NCBI GenBank assembly: GCA_900555065.1
Contig: USJY01000067.1
Location: 1-7,117 of the forward strand
Direction: 5' to 3'
DNA: 7,117 nt
Origin: an uncultured Eubacteriales bacterium
Lineage (GTDB): Bacteria > Bacillota > Clostridia > Oscillospirales > UMGS1783
Under the pieces are notes generated by a model. It searched no databases and was not told where the DNA came from. It was given only the letters and a program-made list of their open reading frames with translations. Both the position numbers and the translations under genes were made by a program. Each line of letters opens with the position of its first letter. Position 1 is the first letter of the stretch. Below, piece by piece: positions 4,857-7,117 of the stretch.

Positions 4857-6677
4857 ATGGCGCAGGGATATTATAGGACCCCGCTGTGGGAATGTACGAA
4901 ACAGCTATCGGCAGTCGCCTCCGGCGCGCAGAAGGCGGACCTGGTGATTGCGGACGCGCGCCTGGTAAACGTCTGTACGGGTGAGATATTGGCGCATACC
5001 GACGTGGCGGTCGCCGGCGGTCGGATCGCGCTTGTCGGAGATGCGAAGCATTGTATTGGCCCGGACACGGAAGTGGTTGACGCCGGCGGGCGTTACCTTG
5101 CGCCCGGGTTTATGGACGGACATATGCACCTGGAATCGTCCATGGTCACAGCTGGAGAGTATGCGCGCGCCGCCGTGCCGCATGGGACGACGGCCGTGTT
5201 TGCCGACCCGCACGAGATCTGTAACGTATTGGGCCTGGCAGGTGTTGAAGCGGTTATGGAGGACGCTGCCCGCACGCCGCTGAAAGTACTTGTCACAACG
5301 CCGGCCTGCGTGCCCGCAGTGCCTGGTTTTGAGGATTCCGGCGCTGAGATCGGGCCGGAGGATATCCGCCGCACCATGGCCTGGGAATCCGTAGTCGGGC
5401 TCGGGGAAATGATGAATTATCCGGGCGTAGTGCAGGGCGATTCCCGTATGCACGAGGAAATCGCCGCCACCCTTCGCGCAGGCAAAACGCCGACGGGCCA
5501 CTTCCCGCAGCAGGACGCGCCGCGGGAGCTGAACGCATATATCGCCGCAGGCGTGCGCTGCTGCCATGAGTCGACGCGCAGCCAGGATGCGCTGGCAAAG
5601 ATGCGGCTCGGCATGTATGCGATGCTGCGCCAGGGTTCCGCCTGGCAGGACCTGAAAGAAACGGTAAAGGCCGTAACGGAACGGGGAATCGACCCGCGCT
5701 ACGCCGTTCTCGTGTCGGACGACCTGCATCCGGGCACGCTGGCGCACAAGGGACATATGGACCATATCCTGCGCCTTGCGGTGGAAGCCGGGCTGGACCC
5801 GGTCGTCGCAATCCAGATGGCGACGGTCAACTGCGCCCAGTGTTTCCGGCTCGACCACGAGCTGGGCTCCATCGCGCCGGGGAAATGCGCCGATATGGTT
5901 CTGCTGGAGGACCTGCAGTCGTTCCATGTCCTTCGCACCTGGATCAACGGGGAGACGGTCGCACAGGACGGCCGCTACATACCCGATATGCCGCCGTACG
6001 CATATCCTGCCGAAGCGCTGCACTCCGTGCGTATCGGCTATGAGATTTTGGAAGACGCGTTCCGGGTCAATGCGCCCGTAGCCGGGAAAACCATACGCGC
6101 ACGCGCCATAGAGATAAAGCCGCTGCAGGCGGGTACGGTGGAACGGATTGTTTCGCTTCCCGTTGCAGACGGCTTCGTGCAGGCGGATCCCGACGCGGAC
6201 GTCGCCAAGGCGGCGGTGTTCGAACGTCACCGGGCCACCGGTACGGTGGGCCTTGGCTTTGTAAAGGGATTTGGCGTCCGGGCGGGCGCCATGGCGTCCA
6301 CTGTCGCGCACGATGCGCACAATCTGCTTGTCGTCGGCGTGAACGATGCCGATATGGCGGTTGCAGCGCAGGCGCTGGCGGACTGTGGCGGCGGCATGGC
6401 CGTCGCTCGCGACGGTCGCGTTATCGGCCGCGTAGCCCTGCCCGTCGCGGGTCTGATCAGCCCGCAGAGCGTTTGGGAGACTGCGGAACAGCTCGACCAT
6501 CTCGCCGCATGCTGGCAAGAAATCGGCTGTGAAGTGGAATCGCCCTTTATGACTATGGCGTTGCTCTCGCTTGCGTGCCTGCCGGAACTGCGCTTGACAA
6601 ACCGTGGATTGGTAGACTGCCGGTCGTTTGAATTTGTCAGCCTTTTTCCCGATTTCGACAAACAAATTGAATCATAA
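4857..6677 (+). CDS. ade: Adenine deaminase
   Basis: The protein is 606 residues, slightly longer than usual (about 570-590), and catalyses adenine + water to hypoxanthine + ammonia in cytosolic purine salvage. It is a metal-dependent amidohydrolase. The metal-binding PGFMDGHMHLESS (83-95, His89 and His91) is followed by FADPHEICNVLG (115-126), GLGEMMNYPGV (181-191, Glu183), TGHFPQ (213-218), CCHEST (235-240) and VSDDLHPGT (286-294, the catalytic Asp region). The adenine-deaminase-specific C-terminal domain has STVAHDAHNLLVVG (481-494), LPVAGLIS (528-535) and a closing LACLPELRLTNRGLVD. All expected catalytic positions seem present. ATG 4857 is preceded by AAAGGCGG (4841-4848). The N-terminal residues before KADLVIADARLVNV are a normal extension. 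It has its own promoter and no clear terminator, so read-through into the HPr-like gene is possible. Confidence 0.96.
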   Translation: MAQGYYRTPLWECTKQLSAVASGAQKADLVIADARLVNVCTGEILAHTDVAVAGGRIALVGDAKHCIGPDTEVVDAGGRYLAPGFMDGHMHLESSMVTAGEYARAAVPHGTTAVFADPHEICNVLGLAGVEAVMEDAARTPLKVLVTTPACVPAVPGFEDSGAEIGPEDIRRTMAWESVVGLGEMMNYPGVVQGDSRMHEEIAATLRAGKTPTGHFPQQDAPRELNAYIAAGVRCCHESTRSQDALAKMRLGMYAMLRQGSAWQDLKETVKAVTERGIDPRYAVLVSDDLHPGTLAHKGHMDHILRLAVEAGLDPVVAIQMATVNCAQCFRLDHELGSIAPGKCADMVLLEDLQSFHVLRTWINGETVAQDGRYIPDMPPYAYPAEALHSVRIGYEILEDAFRVNAPVAGKTIRARAIEIKPLQAGTVERIVSLPVADGFVQADPDADVAKAAVFERHRATGTVGLGFVKGFGVRAGAMASTVAHDAHNLLVVGVNDADMAVAAQALADCGGGMAVARDGRVIGRVALPVAGLISPQSVWETAEQLDHLAACWQEIGCEVESPFMTMALLSLACLPELRLTNRGLVDCRSFEFVSLFPDFDKQIES

Positions 6678-6694
6678 TTTGGCATGGCTTTTGC

Positions 6695-6723
6695 TTGACA
6701 AATGCAATGGTAAATTGTAAAAT
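6695..6723 (+). promoter_or_regulatory. Vegetative promoter of the HPr-like gene
   Basis: TTGACA (6695-6700), a 17-nt spacer and TAAAAT (6718-6723) give a perfect -35 and a five-of-six -10. It begins 18 nt after the ade stop codon. Start is expected near 6730, leaving a leader of about 40 nt. Confidence 0.85.
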
Positions 6724-6771
6724 ATATAAAGGGATTTGTGTTATCGTATTTTGGAGAAAAGGAGCTGCACT

Positions 6772-6990
6772 ATGGTAAAAGAAATTGTTATTAACAGCAT
6801 TAGCGAACTGCAGGCGATCCAGCGTTTGGCCACTTCGGTCAAGGAGGATGTGTATTTCCATTCTCTGGACAATTCCATTATGGTGGACGCAAAGTCCTTT
6901 ATCGGTCTGTTTACCCTTGATTTTTCCAAGCCGGTATTGCTGGTTACGGAAAGCAAATTTGTTATGGACCGGGTAGAGAAGGGCCTGTAA
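6772..6990 (+). CDS. HPr-like (PTS phosphocarrier-related) small protein lacking the catalytic His
   Basis: This 72-residue protein of the HPr fold is common in Clostridia as a single small gene. The second half is diagnostic: VDAKSFIGLFTLDFSKPVLL (38-57) matches the HPr segment around Ser46 (KSIMG) and the strand after it. The N-terminal half (VKEIVINSISELQAIQRLA) keeps the strand-helix pattern but lacks the GxHARP motif, and its only histidine is His30, in the wrong place. It therefore cannot pass phosphate from enzyme I to sugar transporters in the normal way. Ser42 aligns with the regulatory Ser46, so it could be a Crh-like regulatory protein phosphorylated by HPr kinase; that is inference. 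ATG 6772 has AAGGAG (6759-6764) 7 nt upstream. It has its own strong promoter and a hairpin after the stop. Confidence 0.8.
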   Translation: MVKEIVINSISELQAIQRLATSVKEDVYFHSLDNSIMVDAKSFIGLFTLDFSKPVLLVTESKFVMDRVEKGL

Positions 6991-7004
6991 TCGATTCTGT
7001 GCGC

Positions 7005-7030
7005 TGACGGCGGGCATTGACCCGCCGTTA
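7005..7030 (+). terminator. GC-rich hairpin after the HPr-like gene (weak terminator or mRNA 3' end)
   Basis: ACGGCGGG (7007-7014) pairs with CCCGCCGT (7021-7028) around a 6-nt loop, extended by a G-T and a T-A pair to 7005-7030. It starts 14 nt past the stop codon. There is no T run (TTATGC follows), so termination would be inefficient or need help. It may instead protect the mRNA end. Confidence 0.5.
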
Positions 7031-7078
7031 TGCATGTACAAACAGAAATATGCGGAACACGGACGAAGGGTTAAACAA

Positions 7079-7117
7079 ATGCTTGATGTTTTTATGTCTG
7101 ATTCACATTGTCCGCCG
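7079..7117 (+). CDS. Start of an unidentified gene, cut by the window edge
   Basis: ATG 7079 follows GAAGGG (7065-7070) by 8 nt, and the frame is open for 13 codons to the end of the window (MLDVFMSDSHCPP). The sequence is too short to identify. A short strand followed by Cys-Pro-Pro is compatible with a thioredoxin- or glutaredoxin-like active site (CPxC) if the next residue is Cys, but that base is outside the window. No clear promoter is seen between the hairpin at 7005 and this start. Confidence 0.45.
   Translation, partial: MLDVFMSDSHCPP

Noticed and set aside
4905..6665. Long open frame of 586 codons on the - strand, opposite ade
   Set aside because: The + strand frame is an unmistakable adenine deaminase with all motifs. 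The antisense product is Arg/His-rich with no recognisable family and no ribosome binding site; it is an effect of codon bias in G+C-rich DNA.

Overview
The window looks like chromosomal DNA of a G+C-rich, spore-forming Bacillota of class Clostridia (gut Oscillospiraceae/Lachnospiraceae type). The evidence is indirect: a sortase-type surface protein tail, strong purine-rich ribosome binding sites, extended -10 promoters of the TATGGTA type, a ku/ligase pair behind a forespore-like promoter, and a clostridial HPr-like small protein. All convincing genes are on the + strand. I see no mobile element, CRISPR array, tRNA or rRNA.

Layout. (1) 2-486 is the 3' end of a secreted, wall-anchored protein whose reading frame is broken near 229; a terminator follows at 500-535. 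(2) A near-consensus promoter (561-589) starts a transcript with a leader of about 130 nt. The leader holds two hairpins, the second terminator-like, and leads into a two-gene unit: a duplicated DUF1538 membrane protein (730-2265) and a tandem P-II-like protein (2285-2956). (3) 2987-3039 is a compact control region for ku. It combines a sigma-F/sigma-G-like promoter with a hairpin covering the ku ribosome binding site. It is followed by ku (3042-3818) and a stand-alone LigD-type ATP-dependent ligase (3822-4766), a minimal NHEJ pair. (4) A terminator (4765-4794) interlocks with a vegetative promoter (4777-4804) driving adenine deaminase, ade (4857-6677). (5) A consensus promoter (6695-6723) drives a 72-residue HPr-like protein without the catalytic His (6772-6990), followed by a GC hairpin. 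(6) The first 13 codons of another gene run off the right edge.

How the genes work together. The DUF1538/P-II pair resembles other transporter plus P-II sets (AmtB-GlnK, SbtA-SbtB): a membrane transporter gated by a cytosolic sensor. Here both partners are internally duplicated. Ku and the ligase would bind and seal double-strand breaks, probably in the dormant or germinating spore. Ade feeds purine salvage (adenine to hypoxanthine plus ammonia), and the HPr-like protein may be regulatory rather than a sugar phosphocarrier. The most interesting stretch is upstream of ku. There the -10 element of the forespore-type promoter forms part of the left arm of the hairpin that hides the ku ribosome binding site, so read-through transcripts and forespore transcripts should be translated differently.
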